Source: Chlorocebus sabaeus (taxonomy: Eukaryota; Chordata; Mammalia; Primates; Cercopithecidae). Taken from it: a DNA stretch of 64,000 bases. The position numbers and the translations under genes are program-made. Shown here in pieces: positions 44,988 to 56,566 of this stretch. The DNA is taken from assembly GCF_047675955.1 (NCBI RefSeq), contig NC_132904.1, positions 57,221,435 to 57,285,434 of the forward strand, read 5' to 3'. Under the pieces are notes generated by a model that made no database searches, had not been told where the DNA came from, and was given only the letters and a program-made list of their open reading frames with translations. The stretch's first letter is position 1; each line of letters begins with the position of its first letter.

Positions 44988-47900
44988 GTAATGGGTCAGC
45001 CCTGCGGGTGTAAGGCAGTAAGTGGATGATGGCTGGGATGGCAGGGCAGCCAGACAGTCATGTCATGGCCTCCAGTTCACTCCCTGCCGCCCTGTGTGTG
45101 TGTGCTGGAATAGCGCCAAACGGATCTCCTTTCCCAGGCATCTCACCTGCCCAACAAGGCTTCTAGAAAGCTGACAGAACCTGCCTATGTTTTGTTTTGT
45201 TAGAAAATCAGCCACAACACCCGGAGGTTCCGCTTTGAACTGCCTTCGCCTGACCATGTCTTAGGACTTCCTGTAGGTGAGCTGGGGTTGGGTCATCACC
45301 AGGACTGGGGCCTCTGGGGGCTAAGCCCTCCTCTCCGAACAGAAACACAGGTTTCCCACGTCCTGAGGTGTGGAAGATGCCCTCATGCTCCTCCTGAGCC
45401 TGTGTGCTCAGGGAGACAGGTGGATGCATGTGGGACAGAAAATTTATTTTCTTCATTATTCCAATTGGGCTGACACAAGAATGGTACCTCAGTGAGCATT
45501 GAAAAGAACTGAACCTAGAGCCAAAAGGCCTAAGATCTCATGGAAGGCTCCTTGCTGGGGAACTTTAGGGAAGTCCTTCAATCTCTCTGAGCCCCAGTCT
45601 ATGAAATGAGATTTCCCAGGCCTGCCTGTCTACCTCACTTGGGTTGTTGTGAAAGTAGAGTGACTGATGGATATGAAAATTCAGAAACTGCAAAGTATTG
45701 TGCACCTGGGAGGGATGGGAGGAACCAGTGGTCAGGGGAAAGGCCCAGAATGTGCGGGCAGGCAGGAATGAGTTAGGTGTGCCCTGCCCCCACGGTCACT
45801 TAGATTCTCTACAGGGGCCTCAGACCCACATAAGGAGGGGCCAGCCCTAGGAGTCCTAGAGTTGAGTTATCCCATTTCTAATCTGTAACACCATCAGATA
45901 GCTGAGTCAGTCTTAGTGCAGTAGAAAACTGCTAGAATCAGGGATTCAGAGAAGCTTTGTATAATCTGCTAGTGCTGCTTGCCTGCCTGGTGGATCCTAC
46001 TCCATGGCCTATTTGTCTTATATGCACAGGACAAAACCTTGACCTCAACTCCATCAGGGGGTGAGATTACACTCTAGCCAGCTGGCTGGGCCCCTGAGCC
46101 TCCTTGCTGCTCCCTCACTCCCTCTCTATGCACCAGAGCTCAGTGTTGTGCGTGCGGTCTCCCAGCTCTCTGCTTGGCCTGTCAGGCCGGTCCTGTTGGC
46201 AGGAAGCCTAAAAGAATGAAAAACTTTGAGATACAGAATTTCTTAGAAACTGCCTTGACCCACTATCTCCTCAGCCTTGGCCTAGGCCGTGCAGTTAGTG
46301 GGACAAGGTAATGTAGAGGCTTCTGGGAGAGTCTAATATGAAGCCTCAGAGTTCGCTGCTTTGTCCCAGGTCAGTGGAAGTGAAGCCAGTTAGAGATGGG
46401 GCCTGAAGGACCAGCCAGGGAGCCCCATTTGCCCTGGGGACAGCCTCGGGCCAGGCCTAGGTGGCTGCATATGAAAGAGCCTTTCCAGGTTTCCAGTTTC
46501 AGGTTCTCAGAAGGAAGCTAGGTGTCTCAGGCACTTATTCCTTCTTATCCCTGGTGCCCAGAGGGACCATGACCCGAGTCATTGAGCCTGTTCTGAGCCC
46601 AGAGTGTTGGCACCTCAAAGACTTGGCTCATCCCCTTGAATCAGCTTCAGGGACCAGCCCCTCTAGTGCCTACTCTGCCTCCTTTTTTCTCCTCCTGCCA
46701 CCTCCTCCTCCCTGCACCTTAGGTCTTGGTTTCTATCCATATTTCTGTTCCATCTTCCTTGTCTCTTGACTAATTTCCTGTATGAAGTCCACTCAGTTTC
46801 TGAGCGAGTAGAAACTGAGGGAGTAGAAACTGACTACATACAGGAAATTAGTCAAGGTTTAGGGTTAGGGTTAGGGTTACAAAACTTTATCTCTTGATTG
46901 CACTCCTGTCCCTGCCACTAATTGCCTTAGTAATTTGAGTCTCACATTTTGGATCCAACAGGTTGTAGCTGTCCAGTGTATCATCTGACAGTGGGATGTA
47001 GTCATGATCCATAGGTCTCCGGCCATACCTAGTTTATTGAATTCTACCCAGGAAGGGCAGAGTTACATGGTTTAAAACTTCACTGCTACTCCTCACAGGG
47101 CCATAGGCCAGGAAGACCTGATATTGTTGCTTCATTTGCTCCATGGGTACCCAAATCCTAGGACCCTATAGTATCTATTAACCCAGGCCTGCTCTGTGCC
47201 TAATACCAGGATACAGATGGAGTAGTTGTAATTTATTCACAGACCCCAGTGATACATCCAGTTTAGGAAGAAATTAGTCTGTGAAGGCCACATATTTTTC
47301 TTGAATAGACAAATACTCCTTTCTGTAATTTTTATTTTATTTTATTTTATTTTGAGACAGGGTCTCATTCTGTCGTCCAGGCTGGAATGCAGTGGCACAG
47401 TCTCAGCTCACTGCAGCCTCGACCTCCTGGGCTCAGGTGATGCTCCCACCTCAGCCTCCCAAGTAGCTGAGACTACAGGTGTGCACCACCACACCTGGCT
47501 AATTTTTTGTATTTTTTTGTAGAGATGGGGTTTCGCCATGTTGCCCAGGCTGGTCTCAAACTCCTGAGCTCAAGCAATCCACCCGCCTCTGGGCTGGGAT
47601 TACAGGGATGAGCTACCATGTCTGACCCCTTTCTATAATTTTTAATACTCACCCTCCAACTTTAATGATCTTTTCCTGCTCCAAAAAGCAGTTATACTAT
47701 GATCACAGGTGGGCAGACATATCATCCCTATTTTACAGATGAAGACACCAAAACCCAGAGAGGTGAAGTGACTTGCCTAGGGTAGCACAGCAAGGCAGAG
47801 CAGGCCTAGGATCCAGGCATCCCATATTGGGGCTCCTTCCCTGCTCTCTCCTTCCTGCCCCCCTTAACATTCTGCCCCAGTATTTGCTCCCTTCACTGAA

Positions 47901-50900
47901 GCTCAGTCCTTTATCCCTGGGCCTTATTTAAGCTAAGTATGCTTTGACTCAGTGCTTGATGCCTTTTCTATAGGTAACTATGTCCAGCTCTTGGCGAAAA
48001 TTGATAATGAATTGGTGGTCAGGGCTTACACGCCTGTCTCCAGTGATGATGACAGAGGCTTTGTGGACTTAATTATAAAGGTAAATAGTGCTCACCATAT
48101 CTAGCTGCCTCATGCTTTCAAGCCTATTGAAGGTGGTGGGGTGGAGGGGCAGTGCTTTTTATCTGAGGGGACATATGCCCTAGACAGGGCTGTCCAGCAG
48201 TGAAGCTACAGTTAACCTTGAGGCAGCTTCATCTTCAGGGACTGCGTACAGCAATTAAGAGAGCAAAACATTTTCTCTGCAAAGCTTCCAGCAGTAAATG
48301 CATTTTCTGGTTGTGTGTGGCTGTGGCATCGTGTCTGGGAATGTGAAAGCAGTGCTGCCTTGCTTTTCAGATCTACTTCAAAAATGTACACCCCCAATAT
48401 CCTGAAGGGGGGAAGATGACTCAGTATTTGGAGAACATGAAAATCGGGGACACCATCTTTTTTCGAGGGCCAAAGGGACGCTTGTTTTACCATGGGCCAG
48501 GTACTGGAGGGGTTCATACTGGGCTCCCAGCCGGGAGGAAGATTCCTTCAATGGTTCCATTGTTCTCCTACGCCTCAGATTTGAGTCACATGGGGTTGTC
48601 CTTAGTCTTCATTCATTCACACACAATGCATAATGACCACACTTGTTATACATTCACACACCCACTTCATGAGGTTGTAGGCTTTTTTAAGGTAGGGGAA
48701 TGATTTGGTGTTTCCTCGTCATTGTATCAATGTCTCCAGCACAATGCCTGATCCATAAATGGTGCCTGCTAATACTGAAAAATGGATGGAGGAGTCCATG
48801 CTCCTTTGCTTACTCACATAGCCATTATTTACTTACTGGTTCACCTCTGTGAGTGAGAATGCTCTTTGAGTCTCTGTGTTAACTTCAGCTTGCCCCTCTT
48901 CTTCCTCAGAACCAAAGGTCCGGCGATTCCCTGAGCAGGCTCAGCCTCTATTCCCACTTTGTGCACTGGGGCGCCAGAACTCGCTGAGGAGACTGCCCTG
49001 GCCTGCTTCACCAGCTTAAAATGGTGCAGACAGTCCTTTAGTTGGAGCTGCCTCCTGGGAGTCCTAAGGAATGTCAGTGATCTTTTGCAGTCTCTTAGGC
49101 AAGAACTGCAGAGGTCATAAGCATTCCCTGTGTTTCCAGGGAATCTTGGAATCAGACCAGACCAGACGAGTGAGCCTAAAAAAAAACTGGCCCATCACCT
49201 GGGAATGATTGCTGGGGGCACAGGTAAGAGGCTTCCAGGGGCTCCATCCGGAGAATGAGCCCTGAGACTATTCTGACTTGGGAGTCATTTGATCCTCGAA
49301 GGGACAACATGAGCGATTTCGCCCCCAGCTGTAGAAGGTGGGAATGATGAATCAGTGACAGGTCTTGAAACTGACCCTGTGTGCCCTGCTTCCCCTAACC
49401 AACATGGTGGTTGCTCAGGAGCCTTGTGGGGACCTCTCAGGTCAGGCTGGGGGCCAAGCTGGGCAGGCCCACCTGCTGTCCCAGGAGCGCCTGGATCCAG
49501 TTCAAGTCTGATTCTCCCCATCCCTTGAAAATGACTGCCTGAAGGAAGAGAACAGTCTTCGAAGGAGACAGACAATGTGCCAGGCACTGTAATAGGCACT
49601 CTTAAAGCTATCACATTTACCCGTCATTAATTGTTTGATGAATGAGGACACGGAAGAACTTAGAGTGTTCTTTCCATCTTGCCATATGAAAATGAGAAAG
49701 ACCTTCTGACTTACTGTTGCATTAGAAAGGAAAACCAAAATGAAGGGCTGTTTCCCACTTTTGAGTTTTGGGGACAGAAGTGAGAAAAGGATAACGGGGG
49801 CTGGGGGCAGGTAAGCTTGCTGCAGGTCAGGGACTGTGGGCTTCAGAGACAGGGAGAAAGCTGGCTGCCCACTCACTATGTTCCAGGCATCACACCCATG
49901 TTGCAGCTCATTCGCCACATCACCAAGGACCCCAGTGACAGCACCAGGATGTCCCTCATCTTTGCCAACCAGGTCAGTTCCTGCTGAGCTTACAGTGGTA
50001 GGATGGAATGTTTGCTGAGCTGGGCTCTTGTTTTCATTTCTCCTCCATCGACTGAGCTCACGCTGCTTGGGTGCCTGTGACTGTGGGAGGGCTTAGTGGG
50101 ATCAACAGGGCTGCTGGCAGCTGGAGAAGCTGAGTCTAGGCCTGCTTTTTGCATGTATTTAACTCTTTTGTGTCTCCTCAGCCAACCCTAAGCACTAAGC
50201 ATTCCTTTTTTCCTTAATATGTATTGCCACATTTTTGCTAAGTGCAAAATCGTAGATGTCCTGAGTGGACACTTCAGAAAATACAGAATATAAATACTTA
50301 TTTTTTAAATCTTTTTTCTATATATGCGATATATTTATAATTTATATATGCATTTTTTTCACTCAGCATTACCACACAGGCATTTTCTTCTCTTTAAACT
50401 GCTTTATAAATATTTTCATCATAGTTTTTATCAAGTTGCACTATAATCTAACTTCTATATTCAGGCTGTTTTCAGTTATAAATAATATGGTGATGAATAA
50501 TTGTGCCTATGCTTGATTACTTTTAGATTATTTTCTAAAACAGAATCCCAGAAGTGGAATGACTGGGATAAGAATCATGAAGGTTCTGTGCAGGTCTTCT
50601 GTGCAGTATGTTTGAGCCTGTGACAGGTTATTTTTGGCTTTGGTTCCCTTTCCCCCAAATGAGGCTCCAGACTGTTTTCCTCTCCTTCACATATCCAGTA
50701 CAGTGCTATCACAGGACTTTCTGAGCCCATTACATTTCTTCCAGAAGATCCTGGGCCTGCACTGAGCTTGTTCCAGTTAGGTTTGCTGTGCTAGAGCTCA
50801 GTGTAGATGTAGGAGGCAGGGCTGGAGCTCTGCGTGAAGCCATCCTGGCCAGTGCCTGGCAAAGGTCCTTCTAGCTGGAGGCAGTCACTACAGCTCCATG

Positions 50901-52295
50901 GGAACCTACATCCTACCACCAACTTCATCCACAAGACAAACGGTTTGATCTTCACGAGCAGCAGCAGAACTCCTGTTTGCCCTGAAAGTTGGCAGCGAGC
51001 ATTCCAGCTGGAGCGGCAGCAGCTTTGGCCAAGAGTATGCTGACCAGTGTAGTCAGTCCAGGGAACAACAGGATGGCCCTGGAGGGGCTTTTCTAGTGTT
51101 GCTTCTTTTCTAGACAGAGGAGGATATATTGGTCAGAAAAGAGCTTGAAGAAATTGCCAGGACTCACCCAGACCAGTTCGACCTGTGGTACACCCTGGAC
51201 AGGCCTCCTATTGGTACGATATCCAGTGCCGTCACCCACCATGGGTCAGCATCAACCCTTGACCACTTTGAGGACTGGTCTCTGTTTGTTTTGTTTTTGT
51301 TTTATAGGAACAGATGTGGGGGTGAAGCCTTGGGCTCTGGCTCCAGGTGGGAAATGAGAGAAATTGAGGGAGAGAGGATTTGGGATAGCCTGCTTTTAAG
51401 GGCAATCAAGAGCAGGTGTCTAATACATCAGCAGCACCCCACACACTGCACTGAACATCAAAAGGGACACTGCCCCTGTCCACTCTGAACACCCACCCAC
51501 TCCACACACCATCACATACACATCTAATATGGGCACTGACCCCTTCACCACTCACGCCTCTGCTTACGGCCACCACACCCCTCACCACCCACCTTGCCCG
51601 GACAGCAGTCTTCACATGCTGAGCCCACAGATAGCTGCTGCAGCCCAGGCAGCATCACAGCAACCACTGTGCACAGAGTACCCCACAGGCGCACATCTCA
51701 CACTGCGTCCAGCTGTACCTGCTTGTCATACAGCTTCGTGGTTGGCAGAGGCCGCTACCCAACTGAGCAATTCTGAGCAGTTCCACTAACACCAGGCCAC
51801 ACCCTGCCGGACAACTCCAGTCGGCTGTATTGATTCACACACCTCGATATACCTCATTGTGTTCTCCTTCCTCATTAATGCTGACAGCTGACAGCAGCAG
51901 GGCTTCAGGGTCCCCGCAGTGAGCCTGGGACCTGGGGCGACTGCTGCAGAGGGCTGTTTATTAGTTCTGAGGCTTTTTGCAGGGAGCAGTAGTACAGACT
52001 TCTAAGCCTTTGTAGAGCAGCTTGTCACCTCCTCCCTGGTTGAGGGTGGGTATATAGGTGGCCTGGGATCAGGAACTCCACCTGGCATCCCACAGCTTTC
52101 TCCTGCGTCTGCTTCATTTCAGGCTGGAAGTACAGCTCAGGCTTTGTTACTGCCGACATGATCAAGGAGCACCTTCCTCCTCCAGGGAAGTCCACGCTCA
52201 TCCTGGTGTGTGGCCCACCACCCCTGATCCAGACGGCAGCTCACCCTAACCTGGAGAAGCTGGGTTATACCCAGGACATGATTTTCACCTACTAA
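44910..52295 (+). CDS. CYB5R2: NADH-cytochrome b5 reductase 2, 8 coding exons, complete
   Basis: Coding parts are 44910-44987, 45204-45276, 47974-48080, 48371-48500, 49140-49223, 49887-49972, 51114-51213 and 52123-52295, totalling 831 nt (276 aa plus stop). All introns are GT-AG and all phases agree. The enzyme moves electrons from NADH through FAD to cytochrome b5. Visible motifs are the FAD-binding RAYTPVSSDDD (about 67-77) and GGKMTQYL (about 99-106), the nucleotide-binding GGTGITPM (about 155-162) and CGPPPL (about 249-254), and a C-terminal aromatic end (IFTY). The length equals the human protein as I remember it. The start at 44910 (MNSRKREPITLQ) is the usual one, but the frame is open upstream to the exon's acceptor and encodes a hydrophobic segment. 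PPFIBP2 lies tail to tail downstream. Confidence 0.95.
45204..45276 (+). CDS. CYB5R2: CYB5R2 coding exon 2
   Basis: Encodes KISHNTRRFRFELPSPDHVL. The acceptor is TTTTGTTTTGTTAG and the donor GTAG|GTGAGC. Confidence 0.94.
45480..45710 (+). repeat. MIR element
   Basis: MIR-like text ('cttcaatctctctgagcccc', 'gttgttgtgaaagtagagtg') in CYB5R2 intron 2. Confidence 0.7.
46765..46856. repeat. Fold-back inverted duplication
   Basis: Exact 20-bp arms at 46765-46784 and 46837-46856. Pairing continues inward with one mismatch and a small offset. The spacer carries two near-identical tandem units (about 46801-46815 and 46816-46830). Confidence 0.95.
46857..46879 (+). repeat. Interstitial telomeric repeat (TTAGGG)n
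   Basis: GG, TTTAGGG, two TTAGGG units and a partial TTA directly follow the right arm of the fold-back. Short interstitial telomeric tracts in primates are known to have entered at sites of double-strand-break repair. Confidence 0.95.
47328..47628 (-). repeat. Alu, antisense, with a (TTTTA)n head
   Basis: Antisense Alu from the 'gagacagggtctcattctgt' end to 'gagctaccatgtctgacccc', in the intron before 47974. The TTTTA tract is its expanded tail. Confidence 0.95.
47700..47830 (-). repeat. MIR element
   Basis: 'attttacagatgaagacacc' and 'gaggtgaagtgacttgccta' are typical MIR core text. Confidence 0.75.
47974..48080 (+). CDS. CYB5R2: CYB5R2 coding exon 3 (FAD motif)
   Basis: Encodes NYVQLLAKIDNELVVRAYTP and the SSDDDRGFVDLIIK block. 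The donor is AAAG|GTAAAT. Confidence 0.95.
48371..48500 (+). CDS. CYB5R2: CYB5R2 coding exon 4
   Basis: Encodes IYFKNVHPQYPEGGKMTQYL and IFFRGPKGRLFYHGP. The donor is CCAG|GTACTG. Confidence 0.95.
48700..48790 (+). repeat. L2 LINE tail fragment
   Basis: 'gtctccagcacaatgcctga' followed by 'ataaatggtgcctgctaata' is L2 3'-end-like. Confidence 0.5.
49140..49223 (+). CDS. CYB5R2: CYB5R2 coding exon 5
   Basis: Encodes NLGIRPDQTSEPKKKLAHHL and GMIAGGT. The lysine run is coded by nine A residues. The acceptor is TGTGTTTCCAG and the donor ACAG|GTAAGA. Confidence 0.94.
49887..49972 (+). CDS. CYB5R2: CYB5R2 coding exon 6
   Basis: Encodes ITPMLQLIRHITKDPSDSTR and MSLIFANQ. The donor is CCAG|GTCAGT. 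Confidence 0.95.
50230..50600 (-). repeat. Old LINE fragment, antisense
   Basis: AT-rich text with antisense L1M-like phrases ('ttttcagttataaataatatggtgatgaataa' style and 'cccagaagtggaatgactgg') in the intron before 51114. Divergent. Confidence 0.5.
51114..51213 (+). CDS. CYB5R2: CYB5R2 coding exon 7
   Basis: Encodes TEEDILVRKELEEIARTHPD and WYTLDRPPI. The acceptor is TTGCTTCTTTTCTAG and the donor ATTG|GTACGA. Confidence 0.95.
52123..52295 (+). CDS. CYB5R2: CYB5R2 coding exon 8 (C-terminus)
   Basis: Encodes WKYSSGFVTADMIKEHLPPP, LILVCGPPPLIQTA and the end GYTQDMIFTY, with TAA at 52293-52295. Confidence 0.96.
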
Positions 52296-52546
52296 CACCT
52301 CCATGTGCTCAGGAAGTTTGCATGTCCCTTTTCATCTGTTTCAGAGTAAGTTCAATTTTACCACATTAAACTGGGATGTTTTCAAAAGTGCCTTGCCAGG
52401 TACCCTCACGCAGACACTGGTTCTCCTCTCTTTTGGGTGTGGGCCTAACAAGAAGGGCTTAAGGGGCTGGAGACTGGCTGCTGGAGCCTCCTTGCTTGGA
52501 GGCTGGAAAGAGCTCCATTTCAGTATCTTTCTCCATGGTTTTGTGA

Positions 52547-52552
52547 AATAAA
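52547..52552 (+). terminator. CYB5R2: Poly(A) signal of CYB5R2
   Basis: AATAAA about 250 nt after the stop codon. Cleavage is expected near 52565-52575. Confidence 0.85.
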
Positions 52553-52949
52553 CTCAAGTACAAAGCAGATAGCCCATGAAGTGTGGCTCTGTGGGGGACC
52601 TGCTAGATAGTCAGAGGCCATGGCCTGGCCTGTGAGTTGGCTTCTGCATACCCATGGGGGTCAGAACTGTCAAGTGTAGGGGCAATTCCCAAAAAACTCC
52701 AAGTGGGGTCACATCAACTCTCAAGAATCTCTCCATGGCACTGGGGGTCATGGTAGGAGTGGTTATACACAGAAACTTCTCAACTTTCAAAGTCAGATTC
52801 CAGAAGCTGCCTTAAATCCTTTGTAGTATCATGAAACCCAAACGATACGAGTGACCACATGGCCCCTTGCGGTTCATGGCCAGGATGACACAGTGCTGCT
52901 CTGTTACCTGTGAGTGGGTAGAGCTGCTTCTGCCCTGCTTCATAGAAGT

Positions 52950-53085
52950 CTCATAACAAACCAGAGATTCTATAGGGATTTTGTTCTCCAAATTATAGAT
53001 GAGGAAACTGAGGCCTGGAGACTGTGTTCCCAGGTCATTCAACCAGTGGGTGGCAAAGCTGGCCTTAAACCTAGGCCAGTTTTAT
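52950..53085 (-). repeat. MIR element
   Basis: 'ttatagatgaggaaactgag' and 'tcattcaaccagtgggtggc' match the MIR core. Confidence 0.75.
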
Positions 53086-53504
53086 TCTAAGTTGTTCCCC
53101 TTTTCACAAAAACTGACATAATGGCAGCCACATTGGAACTTGGTATCACTGGACTTGTCACTCAGTGTGCATGTGCGTGAGGGAGAGGGGAGGGGAGAGA
53201 GAGAACAGGGCTCTGGGGAGCTCTCTGAAGTACAGCTGTGTCTTACCCTCCAGTGGCCAAACACAGAGATGACCTCACAGAAGGTCTGTGGGGATGGGAG
53301 GGAGGGGTGGCCAACCTCACCCATCCACCTGTTCAGTGTCTCCTTGGGGATCCTTCACTGTTTTCAAGGGATACCCCACTCTGGCCACCCCTTCTCTCCA
53401 GGACGCACTCCAGGGTCTGGCTTCCAAGGCCTTTCTTGATTTGGCTCCTGCTGACTTTGTCAGATTTTCCTTTCCCTGGGCCCCCAACTCTGACCCCATT
53501 CTCT

Positions 53505-53735
53505 CGCCTAGTGGTTCTTCAGCTAAGGGTGATTTTGCTGCTCAGGGAACAGATAACAAAGTCCAAAGACATGTTGGTTGTCAACTAGAGAAGGGGTGCA
53601 TCTACCCTTTATTGGCATCTAGAGGGTAGAGACCAAGGATGCTGCTAAACGTCTTAAAACCCACAGGAGAGCCTCCATCACAGAGTATTACGCAGCCCAA
53701 AGTGACAGCAGCACAGAGGCCAGGAAACCCTGCTT
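53505..53735 (+). mobile_element. MER20 DNA transposon
   Basis: 'gtggttcttcagctaagggt', 'gagaccaaggatgctgctaa' and a closing 'ccaggaaaccctg' follow the MER20 pattern, as in the OVCH2 intron copies. Confidence 0.75.
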
Positions 53736-53779
53736 TAGCCTACCAACTTTTGGCAATTCCTAGGTTGTGCTGCGCCGTT

Positions 53780-54130
53780 TCAAGTCTGTCTACCTGGAAT
53801 GCCCTTCCCCTCTGGCATACCTGGGAAAATATGATTCATCTTTCCAAATTCAGGTGTCACCTCTTCCATGGAACCTATTCAGACTCCTTCCCCAAACCCC
53901 CATTAAAAATGATAACATGCTCTTTTAGGCTGCAGAAACTAATATTGGAGCATCTGTATCCTTTGGCAAAGTCTTGTTTGAAACTGGTCTGTACTCCACT
54001 AGACTGTAAACACCTTCAGGCAGGGACCTTGGCATTCTTGCCTATATCTGTAGCCCTGGCATGGAAGGTACTTAACACACACATGTGAAGGAGTGGGTGG
54101 ATGGGGAACTTAGGAGCATGGATCTCCTTG
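53780..54130 (+). repeat. L2 LINE 3' end
   Basis: 'cctggaatgcccttcccctc', 'gtgtcacctcttccatggaa' and 'gactgtaaacaccttcaggc' are typical L2 text. Confidence 0.75.
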
Positions 54131-54870
54131 GCAATTGGAGGACTGTCTGTACAGGAACCAGCCCAGAGCAGGTGCTCCAACTTTGTGGTGAGGACGGGTA
54201 TGGTAAGATGACAAGAAACTTCAAGGTGAGCTGTGCTCTGGCTCAAGGGCAGACACGGTACTGTGGGACAGCTGACCTGTAACTGGATCATGCGGGAAGG
54301 CTTCCTGAGAGATGGTCCCTTTGCCATGCCTTGGGAGACAGGATTTTGCCTCATGAAGGGGACTAGGAGAAAAATGCATTCCCCAGTGAGGGAAGGGCCT
54401 GAGCAGATGCCTGGAGGGAGGAAAGACTAAATATTGGAGAGGAAACGGACATGTCTGGGAAGTTGGTGAGTTGCGGTGGAAACACCGAGCTTGAGGTGCC
54501 CAAGGGCCTTCCACTTGGGGGAGCTATTTAATCAGACATTATGCCTGAGCTGCTCCAAGGGCAAGGCCTGGGAGGCTGTGTGTCAGCTTGGGCGGAGGCA
54601 AAGGGCAGGGCGTGCATGTGTTGGGGACGCCTCTGCTCCAAGCTGGGAGGTTGCACAGATACCCCTTGCAGATGACGGGAGATAGAGTCAGGCAGGGCTG
54701 TGGGAAAGGGGCCTCGTTGCTTTCCCTGCTCACACCCTAAACACCTGCCTTGCCGGGCCACAGTCCTGTGAATGGAAAAGCATGCTCCTGTGAAGCAGCG
54801 CCGGAGGGAGCTCCCGGTGATCATTTCACAAAACGCAGTCTCTACAGAACATTCAAAACAGTTTTTCGGA
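54130..54870. other. Intergenic stretch between CYB5R2 and the minus-strand exon
   Basis: GC-richer unique sequence. Several short open frames on both strands show no recognisable domain. Confidence 0.4.
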
Positions 54871-54888
54871 ACTTTTTTTCCAGCAGGT

Positions 54889-54894
54889 TTTATT
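54889..54894 (-). terminator. Poly(A) signal on the minus strand
   Basis: AATAAA on the minus strand, about 370 nt after the stop of the exon-like segment 55261-55332. It implies a transcript end near 54870. Confidence 0.6.
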
Positions 54895-55260
54895 AACTAA
54901 CAGCTCTCCTCCTCGGGTGTGAGAGCCTCCAGGATGTCACCAGGAATAGCATGAGCCATCTAGTCTGCGTGCTGATATCTCACTGCCCTCCCACAAAAGT
55001 GGTCCGCAGACCATGTATAAAAGTACAAAAGGTATGAAGCCTGCGGTGAAGAGCGCAGCATGGTTGAAGACACGCACGGACCCTGGGGCCACCCTTGGAC
55101 ACCTGTCCCACAGCTCTGCTTCGTGCCTGTCGGCACCCTGTCTGAGACACCCTGCCAGCCCAGACTGGGCTTGCAGAGAGGGCTGTGTGCCAGCTCCCCA
55201 CAGAAGCAAAGGCTCTGGGCCCCCACACATGCCTCCCTACGCTCTCAGCCATGAAGAAAG

Positions 55261-55332
55261 TCATCTCCAGTCATCAGAGTCAGGGGCAGGCAGGCGAGAG
55301 TCATTCAGCAGCTGGTCCTGGCTCAGCATTGT
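55261..55332 (-). CDS. Candidate terminal coding exon, minus strand
   Basis: Strong acceptor (GTGTCCTTTTCAG) followed by an open frame TMLSQDQLLNDSRLPAPDSD then DWR and a TGA. It joins in phase 0 to the candidate exon 56567-56632. A poly(A) signal lies downstream. I do not recognise the protein. It could be an alternative end of PPFIBP2 or a separate gene. Confidence 0.4.
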   Translation of the reverse strand, partial: TMLSQDQLLNDSRLPAPDSDDWR

Positions 55333-55914
55333 CTGAAAAGGACACAGCCGAAGGGTCAGTTTAACAGAGTTTTGGTCCAGGCTGCCCTGCAGCAGCTGCA
55401 TGGGAACTAGAGGGCACTGGGTGAGGGCTGCATCTGACGCAGGTGAACTGTATAGTGTTTATAGTGTCCCAAGAAACCCTGAGTATTGGATCAGAATAAA
55501 CAATACTATTAAGATAAAAATAAATTGTTCATCTTAGAAATAAATTTTCTATTTTCAGGCCACCGAAGGACTAGATCATAAGGGCAAGTGTGGTCAGATT
55601 CCTTTCATGGGTGGGCCGATAAATAAAAACGTTGAATAAAACTGATCCTGTTTGGAGTCAGGGAGACTTCCCTGTTGTGTCCTTGGATACAAGGAGAGTC
55701 GTGTGTCCCTGTCCTTGCCCTGTCTTCCCAATGGGCCTTGTTAGACAAGCAAGCAAAGTGCAGTGACAGGGGCCTCGATGGGGACAGACACTACAGCCAA
55801 CAGGCTGAGTGATGGGATGTCCAAGAACTAAAAGGCCTTGGGAGTTACGGGTCCTCAAAAACAAATCCTGTGCTCTGTGGCTGTGCTCTGTGGCTGGCCT
55901 TTTCGTGCCGGCTC

Positions 55915-56045
55915 TAGTCTGCCTGTAAGCCTGGCAAGGAGGGTATCATTAGCCCTGCTTTACAGATAACTAAGCCAAAGCTCAGGAGAGAATGACACCC
56001 CAGGTCACAGAGCTAGTGAAGTCAGAGCAGAGACTTGAGCCTCAC
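55915..56045 (-). repeat. MIR element
   Basis: 'tttacagataactaagccaa' and 'ccaggtcacagagctagtga' match MIR. Confidence 0.75.
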
Positions 56046-56566
56046 TCCAAAACTGCTTTTCAAGGCCAAGCTCCTTCCCCATGATATAGTTTGTCCTTTC
56101 GGGCGTGCCAGATGTGCTCACAAGCCTGTCAACACTTTGTGATACCCACAAAGTCAGAGGCACGATAGGAAATGCATTTGTCTCTGGGCAGAGGGTGGAA
56201 GTGTCTGCTAGGACAGGATGCAGCTTGGGCTCTAGGCTGATGAGACAGATGATCCAGAGCTGCTGAGCATTTTGGTTTCCTCATCTTTAAGCCCGGGAAG
56301 AGGACCTGAGATCTAGTGTGCTTTAGCTGGCTTTGGCTAACAGCCCATGAGCCTCCCCAATGCCCTTAAGGGCTCAAGGTCCAGTAACAGGCCAACAGAG
56401 AAGGCCCCTGGGCTGCTTTCTGCCTCGGGGCTGGCTCAGGCTCAGGCTGTGACCCCAGCACTGAGCACCATTCTTTGCTGTTCTCCAGGCCTTGTGCAAT
56501 ACCACACCAAACTCACTGGGCCTCCCTAGCACCAGTCTGACTATGGGGAGAGGGTCAGAGTCCTAC

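Noticed and set aside
51420..51840. C/A-rich stretch with long open frames in the CYB5R2 intron before 52123
   Set aside because: Composition bias only; the gene's reading frame is complete without it.
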